Shown: positions 11,691 through 23,759 of the stretch, one piece after another
Position numbering within the stretch: the first letter of the stretch is position 1
Layout: the number at the start of each line of letters is the position of its first letter
Assembly: GCA_030549775.1 (NCBI GenBank)
Contig: CM060180.1
Span: forward strand, 27,609,590-27,673,589
Source: Tamarix chinensis
Lineage: Eukaryota > Streptophyta > Magnoliopsida > Caryophyllales > Tamaricaceae
DNA: 64,000 bases
Direction: 5' to 3'
Program-made: the position numbers and the translations under genes
Notes under the pieces: generated by a model
Databases searched by the model: none
Told to the model about the DNA's origin: nothing
The model's input: the letters and a program-made list of their open reading frames with translations, nothing else

Positions 11691-13708
11691 TTATAGAATT
11701 TTAACGAATCGTATTTTCGGGCTTAAACCCTAGATTTTAAGTGAAATTATGAAATTTGGTTATTTGTATAGTTGTTTTGCTAAAATTAAATTTATAAAAG
11801 TAGTTGAAATGATCATAATTGTATTTTAATGCCATTAATTGGAATCGATTTATTTGAATTATCGGAGTTTGTATAATGGCCTTTAAAACCCTAATTTTGA
11901 AAATTGATCACCTGGAATTGATTTATCGGAAGATCGTTTTGTTGAATTTGATTGTCTAGATTTATCTAAAATTAGTTTAATTGTGTTCTAAAACTATCAA
12001 TTTGAGGTACTCAAAGTGATTTGTCCGATTTGTGGTTTAAGTATTAAAAACCCTAATTTTCGGGGATGATTTTAAAAAATTGATCTTTGCTACGTGTATT
12101 TATCTAATCGGATTCTATCTTTGGGTTTTAAACCATTTAAATTCTGTTTTAACCTAATCGGTTTGAATTTGGTTCTATGTAAACGGTTGGATTGCCTATT
12201 TAGTTATAAAATCTAATAAATATGTTGTTTTCGATAAATTAACCTATGAACGATTATTCTTCTCGGGCTTTCCAAATTAATTTGAAATGTCTTAAGTGTA
12301 TTTGTATTAATCTTTTTGATTTATATTTAATCTTAATGCTTTTAGGTCCTAAGTTTTGGACACGTTTTCCAAGAAAAATAGTTTGTCTCTTTGTATCGAG
12401 TAAATTATAATAATTGAAATTATTGATTGATAGGATAGTTTCTAATTTAGCTTTCGATTTCTATCGGATCTAGGAAAGCTTTCTCGTGGATCCACAAGCT
12501 AGAGATCTCTCTCCCTCTCAAGTCGCTTAGCTAGCTTCGGATCTAGGTAAGTCTCTACTTACCTCTACCTGTGGGTGGTTAGTAAGGACGAGGCTAAGGC
12601 CATCTGTGTGTATCGTATGTTTTACCTGCCTTGTATGCCTTATGCGGTGGTGTGCTTTAGTCTGTATATATTATCTGTGTATTCATGTAGCGCAGCTTGG
12701 AACCGAGGTACATCCCCGTACTCTTGTTTATATGTACTAATATGGTATGGTGCAAGGATAGAGTGGTGTGATGTGACATGCATGCTAGGAGTTGATGAGG
12801 AGTTGTGGAGTGGGGGCTTGAAAGAGAAACATAAGCGAATAGGATAACCAAAGGGAAGTACGTTGGCTAACGTAGGGAAGAATGACCTAGGCAATTTATG
12901 ATTAATAAATGGATGGGAAAAGGAGGAATTAAATAAATGGGAGACTGGAAGAAGTAAAGTTGTCTAAAGGAAACTAGGGTTTGCATAAGAATGATAGAGT
13001 TGGCATGGTGGAAGTGTTAGGGTTTGCATGGGGTGGTTAAGGTCCTCATGGGGGCGAACCTTACGTATGGAAAGTTACTCTGGGGCATAGGGAAGGTAAT
13101 TGAAAGTTTGTTGGGAGTTTGGAGGCTTGGGGTGAGAAATAGTACGTGGGATAAATTAAGGGTACATAGGGACCAACTAGGGTTTGGGAAGGAAACCCTA
13201 ACTTAAGAAGGTGGAAAAAGAAAAGGAAAATAATAAGAATTTATGAGGAAGAGTGAATTATGTGGGAGAGTCGAGTTTGAGGGTAATGTTTGGGTTTTTA
13301 GTGCGAGAAATGTGAAAAGTATGGTAATGACCAAAGGGTGTTTAGTGGCCTAATATAAGCATAGGAGACAGCTCGGTAACATAAACCGAGTGAGGATATA
13401 GATAAGATTGGATGTGGGACATGTATCCTACGTGCCATGGATGTTTTATATGAATTATGTGTCGTGTGTTAAATGTCGTGATCTTACCTGTTCCGTGAGT
13501 AATGTAGCTTGGAAGCAAGACATGTGCTTATGTTCCTATTAGTATGTGATAGTACGCGTATATCTTCAGATTTGAGGTGAAATGTTTATGTACAATATTT
13601 ATGATGTGTTATGATACGGCCCTCTAGGATATGCATGTCAATGGTGTGATGTGATTCAATAAGACATAAATAAGACATTAATTACGTAAAGCGAAAGACT
13701 GATGAGCC

Positions 13709-14325
13709 CGACCCAGTCCGGTCCACCTGTTAGAATAGTGGCCAGAGGCGTTTTGCCCTAGGTGTTGATTTCCGGTCCACCGGCTATAATAGTGGCCAGA
13801 GGCGTTCTGCCCTGGGTGTTTATTTCCGGTCCACCGACTATAATAGTGGGGGGATTCGGGCTCGACAGACCCAAATGAATAAGTTAATTCACAGGGAAAA
13901 TACTAAATACTTACAGTGGAACACCATGTGAGTCGGGGCCAGTCCGATCCACCGGTTAGAATAGTGGCCAGAGGCGTCCCGCCCTGGGTGTTGATTCTGG
14001 TCCACCGGCTATAATAGTGGTTAGAGGCGTTCTGCCCTGTGTGTTTATTTCCGGTCCACCAGCTATAATAGTGGGGCTCCCGCGCTCACATGGTCTAGTA
14101 AAGAACGTGTTGAATGAATCTGAATGAAGTAATCCACGAGAAAAATACTAAGTACTTACAGCGAAACACCATGTAAGTTCGGGGCCAGTCCGGTCCACCG
14201 GTTAGAATAGTGGCCAGAGGCGTTCTGCCTTGGGTGTTGATTCTGGTCCACGGGCTATAATAGTGGTCAAAGGAGTTATGCCCTGAGTGTTGATTTCCGG
14301 CCCACCGGCTATAATAGTGGGGTCC
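13709..14325 (+). repeat. Higher-order minisatellite of an imperfect palindrome in the solo LTR
   Basis: Nine copies of a ~50-55 bp unit built around ccaccggctataatagtgg, arranged as three triplets starting near 13712, 13940 and 14185. Within a triplet, copies are joined by gccagaggcgttctgccctg. Between triplets there is a ~90-bp linker ending acttacagyggaacaccatg. The core pairs CCAC with GTGG and CTAT with ATAG around a CGG bulge. Two triplets per LTR occur in the minus-strand relatives at 27476-27805 and 30007-30330. Confidence 0.85.
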
Positions 14326-15051
14326 CCGTGCTTACATGGATCATTAAAGAATATGTGTTGAATGAGAGAAAATTAATGAGATTAAAGAATAAGTCTAATT
14401 GGACCGTGGCCAACTTTTATTATATGTATTACCATATGCTGCTTATGTGTATAATGAGCCACTTTATATTTCGGTGATACCATGCTTATATGTTACTGCG
14501 GGTGTATGGCAGGATTTATTCTGTGGGTTGTGAGTATGAATGATTTTGTATTAACGTATTGTACTATAATTTAATACATACTTGATGTTATAGTTTACGT
14601 CCCTTTCATAAAGTAGGGTAGCGAGACTTACTCAGTATTGGACCCGTACTGATACTACATTGGTTGAATGGGTCCTGTGATGATCCACCGATGGTGGGGA
14701 GTAGACCTCTTGTGCAGGTTAAGATCGGATACTGTTTTGGGGTGGAAGGCTTGACCTGAGTGAGTAGGCGGTGCGAATAATTATCCTTCGGGATTTATTT
14801 TGTTTAATCGCATTCACCTTTGGTCAGATTTGTAAGGGTTTTGTAATTGACTTTAATTTTCTTGTATTCTAATAAGTGTTTACTATTCAGATTTAATTGT
14901 TTGATAGGTTTTAGCCTTGCATCTAACATGATATAGATGGTTGACATTTATCTTGTGTTAGATGTGGCGGTAACATTTCCCAAATTCGCTCCTAGCTTCC
15001 GCTTTAATCTTTCAAAAAAAAATTTCCGGAGTGAAATTTGGGGGTGTTACA

Positions 15052-17957
15052 TGGAGTTCTAGGAAATGGAAAGGTTCTTCTGAAACTTACCTCTGGAAAG
15101 TCTTTAATGTTGAATGATGTGTTGTATGTCCCCTCCCTCCGTAGGAACTTAGTTTCTGGTAGCTTACTTAATAGGGCTGGTTTGAAACTAGTTTTTGAGG
15201 CTGATAAGGTCGTGTTGACCAGAAAAGGGGAATTTGTGGGTAAGGGGTATTTGTCTGATGGACTTTTTGTTCTAAATGTTATTTCTGCTCCTATTAATGA
15301 AATTGGTTCTACTTATGCTTATATTGCTGAGTCCGTATCTGTGTGGGATGGTAGGCTAGGGCACGTGAATGTGGCTTCCATAGACAAACTGAAACGAATG
15401 AATTTAATTAATGTGTTGGACACTAATGATTATGAGAAGTGTCCCGTTTGTGTGGAAGCCAAGTATGCTAAAAAGCCCTTTAAACCGATCACAGCGACAA
15501 CAACGGAATTGCTTGAATTAATTCATACTGATTTAGCTGATTTTAAGAACACCGAGAGTAGAGGAGGAAAACGGAATTATGTGACATTCATTGTTGATTA
15601 TTCGAGATTTACTAGAGTTTTCCTCATTAGGTCTAAAGATGAGACTGAAGGTATGTTCTTAAAGTATAAGGAAGAAGTGGAAAACCAATTGGACCAAAAG
15701 ATTAAGAGGCTTAGGTCTGATAGGGGTGGTGAATATGGAACTAGTTTTTTAAAGGATTTTTGTGATAATCATGGTATAATACATGAAACTAGTGCCCCTT
15801 ATTCTCCCCAACAAAATGGTGTAGCAGAAAGAAAGAATAGAACTCTAAAAGAAATGATGAATGCTATCCTTTTGAGTTCTGGTATGTCTGACCAAATGTG
15901 GGGGGAGGCTGTCCTATCTGCATGCTATGTTTTAAATCGGGTTCCCCATAAGAAACTAGACAAGACTCCCTATGAACTATGGAAAGGTTTTGAACCTAAT
16001 CTGAAAATTTTAAAAGTGTGGGGATGTCTAGCTAAGGTTGGTTTACCAGAATTTAAAAGAACCAACATGGGAACAAAGACATTTGACTGTACATTCATTG
16101 GGTATGCTCAAAATAGTGCTGCATATAGATTTCTGTGTTTGAATGATTATTCTATTTGTGAATCTAGAAATGCAGAATTTTTTGAGAATGTGTTTCCTTT
16201 GAAAAAGAATGCATGTGAACTTGCTAGCTCTTCTTATGCTTCTTCGGTGCCTTTGTCTTCTTCACCATCTCTTGGTATTGAAAATGATAATATTCTTGAG
16301 CCTAGGAGGAGTAGAAGACGAAGACTAGAAACTAGCTTTGGACCTGATTTTATTATTTCTTTTCTTGTTGAAAATGATGGCATTGATATGATTAATGTTG
16401 ACTTTGTGTCTACATATCTAATTGAGGAGGATCCTAAATCCTATAAGGAAGAAGTAACTTCTGTGGATGCTAGTTTTTGGAAAGAAGCAATTAAAAATGA
16501 GTTAGAATCGATTATGTCCAATCACACTTGGGATTTGGTTGATTTGCCTAAAGGTTGTAAACCAATAAGATGCAAATGGGTCATCAGAAAGAAATTAAGA
16601 ATTGACGGGACCATTGATAAGTTTAAGGCTAGATTAGTAGCTGTAGGCTACAAGCAAAAGAAAGACATTGACTTTTTCAATACTTACTCTCCTGTAACTA
16701 AGATTGCCACTATCCGATCCTTGGTCGCTTTGGTTGCTATCCATGGACTTATAGTCCATCAAATGGATGTGAAAGCAACATTTCTGAATGGTGACCTGAA
16801 AGAGGAGATCTATGTGGACCAGCCCGAGGGCTATGAGGTTGAAGGTCAGGAAACTAAAGTTTGTAGATTGAGAAAGTCATTGTATGGCCTTAAACAAGCT
16901 CCTAAACAATGGTATGAAAAGTTTGACCAGACTTTAGTCAGCAATGGTTATATAGCAAATGCATCTGACTCTTGTGTATATTCTAAATTGATTGGACATG
17001 AATGCGTGATAATATGCTTATATGTGGATGACATGTTGATTCTTGGCACAAATATGTCTGTGGTCGATGAGACCAAAATTTTTTTGTCTTCTCATTTCGA
17101 AATGAAAGATTTAGGAGAAGCTGATGTAATTCTTGGCATTAAAATGAGAAAAACTGAGAATGGCTTTTGCTTGAAACAAACTCACTATGTTGATAAGATT
17201 CTAGAAAAATTTGAATGTCAAGATGAAGTGCCTGTGAAAACACCCTATGATCCTAGTATACATTTGAAAAAGAACCTAAGTTATGGTGTTTCTCAAGCTA
17301 AATATGCTAAAATCATAGGTAGCGTGATGTTCCTGATGAATTGTACTAGACCTGACATAGCATATGCTGTGAGTATATTGAGTAGATATACTCACAACCC
17401 AGGTAATGATTATTGGATTACTTAGACACCTTAAAGGTACTAAGGATTGGGGTTTGCATTTCTGTAAATTTCCTGCTGTTCTAGAGAGATTTATGGATGC
17501 AAATTGGATTTCTGATAATGATGAAGTAAGTTCTACCTGTGGTTATGTGTTTACCTTGGGAGGAGGAGCTATATCTTGGAAGTCTTCTAAGTAGACTTGC
17601 ATAGCTCGCTCCACCATGGAGTCAGAATTTATTGCCCTTGAATTAGCTGGTCAAGAGGTAGAATGGTTAAGGAACTTGTTGGACGATGTGCCTTTGTGGA
17701 GGAAACCCAGTGTATCGGTTTCCTTACATTGTGATTCACAGGCAGCTATATGTGTTACCAAGAACACTGTTTATAATGGTAAGAGAAGACACATTCGTGT
17801 TAAACATAGTTGTGTGAGACAACTGTTGAGGAATGGTGTGATCTCTTTAGAGTTTGTTAGATCCGAAAGGAATCTAGCAGATCCTCTAACAAAGGGTCTA
17901 ACAAGGAGAGCTATCCTTGAATCGTCGAGGGGAATGGGGCTTAAGCCTTTGAGTTAA
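15052..17957 (+). pseudogene. pol (integrase, RT, RNase H) of Copia element 2
   Basis: Continues the protease frame after the solo LTR. The GAG-pre-integrase zinc finger has WDGRLGH where WHxRLGH is usual (the first zinc His is Asp), then CPVC near 15440. The integrase core has HTDLADF, LRSDRGGEY and NGVAERKNRT (D, D, E catalytic residues). RT opens RKKLRIDGTIDKFKARLVA and carries SLYGLKQAP and the YVDDM active site (near 17020). The frame breaks near 17410, where a short deletion shifts it. RNase H continues with a TAG at 17592-17594 replacing the expected Gln before TCIARSTMESEF. The frame ends with SSRGMGLKPLS. One frameshift and one nonsense change make it inactive as read. Confidence 0.93.
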
Positions 17958-18551
17958 GGAAGGTATGGTAAATACCATATGTGATCAAATGAAATCTTAT
18001 GATCACTCCTCTGCACTACATTCTCATTCCTATGGCGCATTGTAGTGCGTTGTGGAAAGGTTCAGCTTTCTACTTTGATGAGTTCATAGCCCTATATTTT
18101 GGGTGGTCCTTTTGAGACGGATCTGATGAACTTACTGCTAGACTTTTAAAAGGTTGAGCATGATTATGCTCTTAATGGATCCATAACCAGATTTGGTGGT
18201 GCTTGTGAGACGCACTTGATGGATTCACCTAGGTGAGTGTGAAGGTGGGCCGCCTTCTATGAAAGATTAAGGCTATCTTTCTAGAGCACTCATGAGTACC
18301 CAAGGTGTGCGCATGGCCATTAAAAGCGCTTGTGTTACTATCGCGGAATTTGCAAATTTAAGGTAAAAACATGTGATGTGACGGTCTCAATCGAAGTCTG
18401 AGTAGTTCAAGACTCGTGCACTCCTCAGATACGATTGTTGCCTCATTTCACTACGTATCAATTCAATCCTTGTGATATTGATACTTCAGTGTTACTCCTT
18501 CCTTGTCCAGATCAATCGGGTTTTTTCTTCTGTTTGCCATTGGTGGGGGAT
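17958..18551 (+). other. 3' internal non-coding region and polypurine tract of Copia element 2
   Basis: No coding frame. It ends in ttggtgggggat (18540-18551), the polypurine primer directly before the 3' LTR TGTTGG. Confidence 0.75.
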
Positions 18552-19120
18552 TGTTGGTGCAATGACAACTATGTGGGTGTTTTTCATTGTCCCACATTGG
18601 TAGTGAATAAGAATATTGTTCACTTTTTATATCCCCTCACATTTTGGTTGTTTGAATAATGAGCTTGGGGTTGTTTTGTGGGTTGTGGGCTGGATCTAAA
18701 ATACAACACACACGGTCCGGGTCGGGCTGGGCTGGGTGTGGTGTGGTGTAGTCTTTGATCCGATCCGACCCGATTTTTTCGTTTACCGTTTTTATTTGGT
18801 TTACTTGGTCTTCGTCGGTTGCGGTTTTACCTATTCAACCGTTTCGTTTTTGTGGGCTGATTAGTGGAAGACGTTCCACTTATGCCTTACTCGGTTTTTT
18901 GGCTATTTAATGATAATTAATTTTTTGGTTAATCATACTCGACAATAGCTTCTATGAGGTTGTGTTAACATTGGGGGTGATTCGACATTGAAGGGATCTG
19001 CGTCATTGTCCGGTTGAAAATCACTTCAGGACAGTGATTATTTCACGGCACAACGTTAATCTCGATTTGGATTTAATTATTGTGTTAATTGCTGCGAATA
19101 TTGAAATTAATTATCCTACA
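18552..19120 (+). repeat. 3' LTR of Copia element 2 (569 bp)
   Basis: TGTTGGTGCAATG to ATCCTACA. It contains a TATA-like tttatatcc near 18626. It is uninterrupted, so it supplies the empty site for the 1,563-bp insertion in the 5' LTR (cttcaggacagtgattattt near 19023). The next bases are the target duplication and the 5' coding end of LecRLK copy 1. Confidence 0.9.
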
Positions 19121-19237
19121 GTTGTTAGCTGTAAGAGAAGCCCCAACTATTATATTACCTCTAGTTTGACCAACAACGTACAGGGGTAGCAATAAGAATG
19201 AGAAGGAAAAGCAGAAATGAGAGGCGGTTGGAGCCAT
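19121..19237 (-). pseudogene. LecRLK copy 1, 5' coding end (signal peptide fragment)
   Basis: The start codon complement is at 19235-19237. The encoded start MAPTASHFCFSF continues into a Leu-rich signal peptide and ends at codon ~39 where Copia element 2 interrupts. The homologous stretch in copy 2 begins MAPTTSHFCFSF at 50335. The fragment belongs with 4288-5759, 13.4 kb to the left. Confidence 0.92.
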
Positions 19238-20399
19238 CACTTTTCAAGTCTGCCTAGTATTTCTGGAATTATATAGATAGCTAGGGGCAAAGAATGAAAG
19301 ACGTATGAATTGAGCACTAAGTGAATGTGAGAAGGCAATTGAGATCTAGGTTTTTAGCAGACGTTACTTAAGCATTCTTGTATCTGGAAGAAGAATATGT
19401 ATAAAAGATATATATGACTTGACATTGTTCGGCGTTAATAAAGCGAGACTTTTCGGTCTTGCTTTAGGACTTGGTAAAAAAGAAGTGAGCTGGCTGGCTA
19501 GGCCTCCCAACTCCTTGACTCGATCAAAATACTAGCATGCAGTACAGATTACCGAGTCTCTATTCATGGAAGACTTGAGTCCTACTACAGCCCCTTAAGT
19601 GACACGGCTTTTGGACCATACGATGCATTTAGCGGCAGTGAAGAGACGAGGGTAAAATTAATGACCACATATATTAGGGAGATTTATTTTAAAGGTAAAC
19701 TAATTCAAACTATTTAAATTTAAATAATTTATTTGATATTTAAATTATTTTTAATAATATCTAATATATATATTATTTCATATTTGAAATCAAATGTTTT
19801 TAAATTATATTAATTTTTCTGAAGTCACCTTCAAACTAATGTTCTCTGCATATTATTTCATATTACGTGACAAAGCTTTTGGACCATATGACGCGTTCAG
19901 CAGCAGTGAAAGCATGCGGCCCCACGGACAAGGGTAAAATTACTGACCACATATACATATTATTTCACTCTCTCTCGAAGACAAATCGTAGCAAATAGAA
20001 AACCAACCAATCTCTGTCCACTTTTATGAGAATTCATTCACAGACCCGGTCTCAATACTAACGTGTATGCCGCGTTACAAGTACTAATCGTCGAGGTGAT
20101 CAAGGAGCGACAGATACATGCAAGTCAGGGAATTATCGTAATTACGCTTATACAACGTCGTGATTGCTGGCATGACTACTGTGGCTAGAAAAGTTCCACA
20201 CTCAGAGGGTCCCCGTGCACATATACCATCCAATAGAAAGAGCCCAAGGAAAGAAAGAAGGATGGGTTGTTTCCACCGCACCTACACTCTAAAGTGTGCT
20301 TGCGGATTGGAGAGATAAAACTCACGCAGGAATGCCGCTCTTGAAATCCTTGTATAAGCGTAATTTCTCAAAGGGAGTGGGCATCTTGCTTGTGGACAA

Positions 20400-21010
20400 C
20401 AATATTACTGAGGCCTTATTTTCATTGATTCTCTGATCTTATCTAGTTTATTTTATTTTATACCATTTAAATTGATTAGTGTTGATTTAATTTGATGAAA
20501 ATTAAGCATAAAATAACTTATTATTACTACTATTATAATGTTAACTTTGATGATAATTAATAATAAAATTAACAATGATAATATGTAATTATAACAATTG
20601 TAATACAAATTAGTATAATTATAGTTTTAATTATTATTATTATTATTATTATTGATTCATGGTAATAATGATTTTAAATACTATTCTAATTTATTATAAT
20701 TATTATTATTTTCATATTTATAAATATGATAATGAAAAATAATCATTACTATTATTATACATTTTTTTAAATTTATGATAATATTAATATTATTATATTT
20801 ATGCACATAATAATTATTATGTGAATTATTAAATCATTTTGTGTAATAATAAATATTAATGTTAATAATACAATACTTATAACAACAACAATAAAATGAT
20901 AATATTTATTATAACAAGTAAAATTATAAAAAAAAAATTATATATATATAATTTTTTTATTAATATAAATATTATTGTTATTTATACCACCACCGCCAAT
21001 AATTACTATT
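20400..21010. repeat. AT-rich low-complexity tract with (ATT)n
   Basis: Dominated by A/T trinucleotide runs, with the longest pure (TTA) run near 20630-20652. The matching tract in the other spacer is 51600-52030. Nothing coding is seen. Confidence 0.75.
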
Positions 21011-21680
21011 GTTAAATCTAATCAATTTTGATCAAAGTTAATTGATGCTCTTTTTATCTAATCTAAAAATAATGTAAGGAAAACATAGCCCTAATGAAGA
21101 AAAGTCTAAGCAACATCTTTCGCATCGTTATCAAGCAGCAGAAACAAAGATATCAAAGAGTACAAACAACAAAAACAAAAATAATTATTACCAATGAAAT
21201 TTGACATAATAATTAAAATAGAGCTTCTAAATATCAAAAATTTCAGATTTAAATTATTATTATTTTTTCCATTATTATAACATTTTTATGACAGTGTTAG
21301 CCACCTATACAATCCCGACTTCTTATGATAATATTTGAACCAATATCCTAAGAACATGCACATGTCACATACAGATAATTATTTCCAACACTTTGTATAT
21401 ACTGTCATAGAACTACGGAAGCGTGCGCGTGAATTCAGCAACAAATCCATGCAGAATACAATAGCTACCCTTCAGCAGTTAAATCCATGGTATAGTTTGC
21501 GCTGGATGGTAACTTGAAGGAGGAATGATTAGAGAACACCACACTATAGGCCAGCCATTAAGCAAATCAACGGAACCAAGTTCGAAAATCAGACAAAGTT
21601 CCTCCCTGTCGAGTGTACACACAGCTAGCTTTGCAATTTACGACTCATTTTTTTTCTTCAATGCATGACTTGCTGAATTT

Positions 21681-21999
21681 TCAGGTTTTGACAAGAAGCA
21701 TTGTGAGAAATTCCCCAGTATATCTGCACATGTCTGACTTGGACCTTGACTCTCCATCTAAAGCAAAATGGTTGCCAAAGTGCATTTCCTTAAAAAAGCC
21801 AGCAAAATGCTTCTCAATCCATTCTATTGTATGGTCCTTGATTGCATTTTTGCGTGATATGAGCACACTCACACCTACAACTAATTAAGCTGAATAAACC
21901 TAGAATGCAACTACCATTACTTAAAAACAAGAGGTCACAAAAGTCCAACGGCTTATCAAGAGCCTTACACACTTCAATCATAGAATGGATGGATGCCAT
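21681..21999 (-). pseudogene. Possible coding relic of unknown identity, spacer copy A
   Basis: Two overlapping minus-strand frames, one starting MASIHSMIEVCKALDKPLDF (21999) and one reading ISRKNAIKDHTIEWIEKHF towards 21681, look protein-like. They have a conserved counterpart at 52690-53024. A 46-bp GT-AG interval (21920-21875) would join them in frame, but that is short for a plant intron, so a frameshift is as likely. I do not recognise a family. In the other copy the E before WIEKHF is a stop and the downstream frame differs by an indel, so neither copy is intact. Could be chance openness in conserved non-coding DNA. Confidence 0.3.
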
Positions 22000-22420
22000 T
22001 CTTGAAATAAGGTGTCTTAAAAAAATTCTCGAACACGGATATCAGATGCCAAACAAGAAATCAATGATCAATAGAAGTCGCTGGAGCTTTTTATTTGTTG
22101 TACTAATGTGATTTATGAGACTGTTGTGTCATCATTCTACCACTAAGAGAATGCAGTCAACACTTGGTGAGTATAACAAAGTTATTGCTATCCACAACTA
22201 TGATCAAATTTCATGATCAACATATACACCACCTATTTCAAATCCCACTATTAGATTATTAACTGAATCCTTAGCTTCCTATCCAATCTTTAATATGTTG
22301 ACATGTAATCAAAAGTATTATAGAAAAGTGAAAGATCTAATGAGGCCAAAGTTGATGGAAGAACGTGCCCCATGTGCTTGACTCTTCCTGCTTGTTTTCC
22401 CCCTTAGTCATTCATTTCTC

Positions 22421-23533
22421 ATGGCGAAGAAGAAAGCTACCAAGAACAAGGCACCCCTCACTTCAAATAATGTGTCTAGTTCAAAAGTTGTGACTCCTGT
22501 AAGGGATGGTTTGGTTATTATTGATAAATTAGGAGAACCTGTGTCGTATGTGGTCAAATCTCGAACCCCTTCGCCGGTTCAAAACCCTAACGTGATTTCT
22601 CTAATTGTGACTCTTCCATTAAAATGATCCGAACTAAATCTAGAGGACCCACCTATATCGCATGATAACCATGATCATAATAACATCTATTCAGAGAATC
22701 GGTCATGGAAAGATATTCTGATCAATAATAGAAGGCCTAAACAGGGTATGACATTGAAATCCATACCTCCTTTAGTCATAGATGGAACCCAAAAAGCCAT
22801 GATCCAAGAGAATGAAAATTTGAAGGAGGCTAAATGATGGGATAATGATTTGGTTGGGATGGTGGTTGGAATTCAACCAAGCCATTACCAAATGTCTCAA
22901 TTTGTGAAGGAGTGGTGGAAGTTTCTTCCTGTTCTACCTAAGGTTTTTACTCATGATTAGTTTTTTTATACAAGTTTGCATCCTAAGAAGACATGTATCA
23001 AATCCTTAATTCCCTATTGGAGTTTTGGTGTTAGGCCTATGTTGTGAAGAAAGTGGACTCCTGAAGTCTCCATGTCAGCTAAGGAATGGTATACCATGCC
23101 TTTGTGGGTTTTATTCCCTAGCTCACCTTTGTATTTATGGTTTGATGATAGTCTAAGCAGAATGGCTAGTCTCTTGGGTCTCACCATTTGTGCTGATACA
23201 GTCATAGCTCAGAGAGGAAGAATATCTTTCTTGAGGGTGTTGATTGAAATAGACATTAGTATGCCTCTTTCTGATCAAATTTCTATTGCTTTACCTGGTG
23301 GTAAGGATTTGAAACAGAATGTTTCCTATGAGTGGAAACCTAAATTTTTCTCTCTATATGATGTAATTGGACATGAATCAAGAAAATGTTGTGGTAAGAT
23401 GGGGCAAAGGATCACTAATTCCCAATATTATAAACCTAAAACAACTCCTTCTCATGTAGTTAATCATCATATGGTTCCTAATTCTGAGCAGAAGGATATC
23501 CAACCTAACCTTGCCTCTAAGCTTATTGTTAAC
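22421..23533 (+). pseudogene. LINE ORF1 (DUF4283-like RNA-binding protein), broken
   Basis: Starts MAKKKATKNKAPL. After a stop near 22625 the frame continues with LVGMVVGIQPSHYQM, then VRPML, KEWYTMPLWVLFPSSPLYLW, ARVL-like ISFLRVLIEIDIS and VSYEWKPKFFSLYDVIGHES. These are the hallmarks of plant LINE ORF1: a DUF4283 domain followed by a zinc knuckle. The knuckle is damaged: the Cys residues expected before VIGHESRKC are Phe and Tyr. Several stops (near 22836, 22959, 23046) interrupt it. ORF1 normally coats LINE RNA. Confidence 0.82.
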
Positions 23534-23759
23534 TAGGATCAATCATTGAATTATGATCTTTCACAAGGTGCCGCATTTTCTCTTACTATTTATAAGGGAA
23601 GGATGGATCTACTAAAGGGGAAGGAGCTTTATTGGCATGAAGGCTATTCTCCTCAAATAGAACTTTCTGAATCTTGCACTCCTGGGCTATGTTCTCTTCA
23701 AACAAAATTGATAGCAGACAATGTGGATAGGGGTGGAGGGGATGGGATTCCTTTTCATC

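Larger units (their letters stand above)
9709..15051 (+). mobile_element. 5.3-kb non-coding solo LTR (probable Ty3-gypsy), inserted in Copia 2 protease
   Basis: Begins TGTAATACCCC and ends GGGGTGTTACA, inverted to each other. It is flanked by tagag (9704-9708) and tggag (15052-15056), a 5-bp target duplication with one mismatch. No gag or pol frame exists in 5,343 bp and no second LTR copy is seen, so it is a solo LTR. Modules in order are an AT-rich U3 (9709-10540), a GC-rich leader (10560-10960), degenerate ~150-bp repeats (11170-11690 and weaker beyond), a splice-site-like ggtaagt stretch near 12546, and a palindrome minisatellite (13709-14325). The same modules occur on the minus strand at 26.2-38.3 kb. 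Superfamily is inferred from end sequences and the PBS of those relatives, since no coding region is present. Confidence 0.82.
5760..19120 (+). mobile_element. Copia element 2, near-complete Ty1-copia retrotransposon with two nested insertions
   Basis: Flanked by 5-bp target copies attgt (5755-5759) and gttgt (19121-19125), one mismatch. It splits the lectin exon of LecRLK copy 1: joining the two flanks restores the uninterrupted sequence seen in copy 2. LTRs start TGTTGG; the 5' copy ends CCAACA and the 3' copy CCTACA. The element is about 6.4 kb once the nested 1.57-kb insertion in the 5' LTR and the 5.34-kb solo LTR in the protease region are subtracted. Gag, protease, integrase, RT and RNase H are all present with only a few lesions, so it is younger than Copia element 1. 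Confidence 0.93.
19238..22310 (-). promoter_or_regulatory. 5' flank (promoter region) of LecRLK copy 1
   Basis: About 3 kb that aligns with the 5' flank of LecRLK copy 2 (50336-53345), with shared blocks at gagctggctggctaggcc, the cggattggagagataaaac stretch, and an AT-rich tract at 20400-21300. No other gene is supported except a possible coding relic at 21681-21999. Because the gene body is destroyed, any promoter here would drive only a fragment. Confidence 0.6.

Noticed and set aside
12575..13206. Open frames of 60-90 codons in the solo LTR
   Set aside because: No recognisable domain, no conservation in the related LTR modules.
13709..14325. CRISPR-like regular repeats
   Set aside because: Spacers are themselves repeats, the setting is an LTR in a plant genome and no cas genes are present.
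22421..23533. Stand-alone host gene on the plus strand
   Set aside because: DUF4283-like ORF1 order, following endonuclease and RT, and a 16-bp target duplication identify it as LINE.
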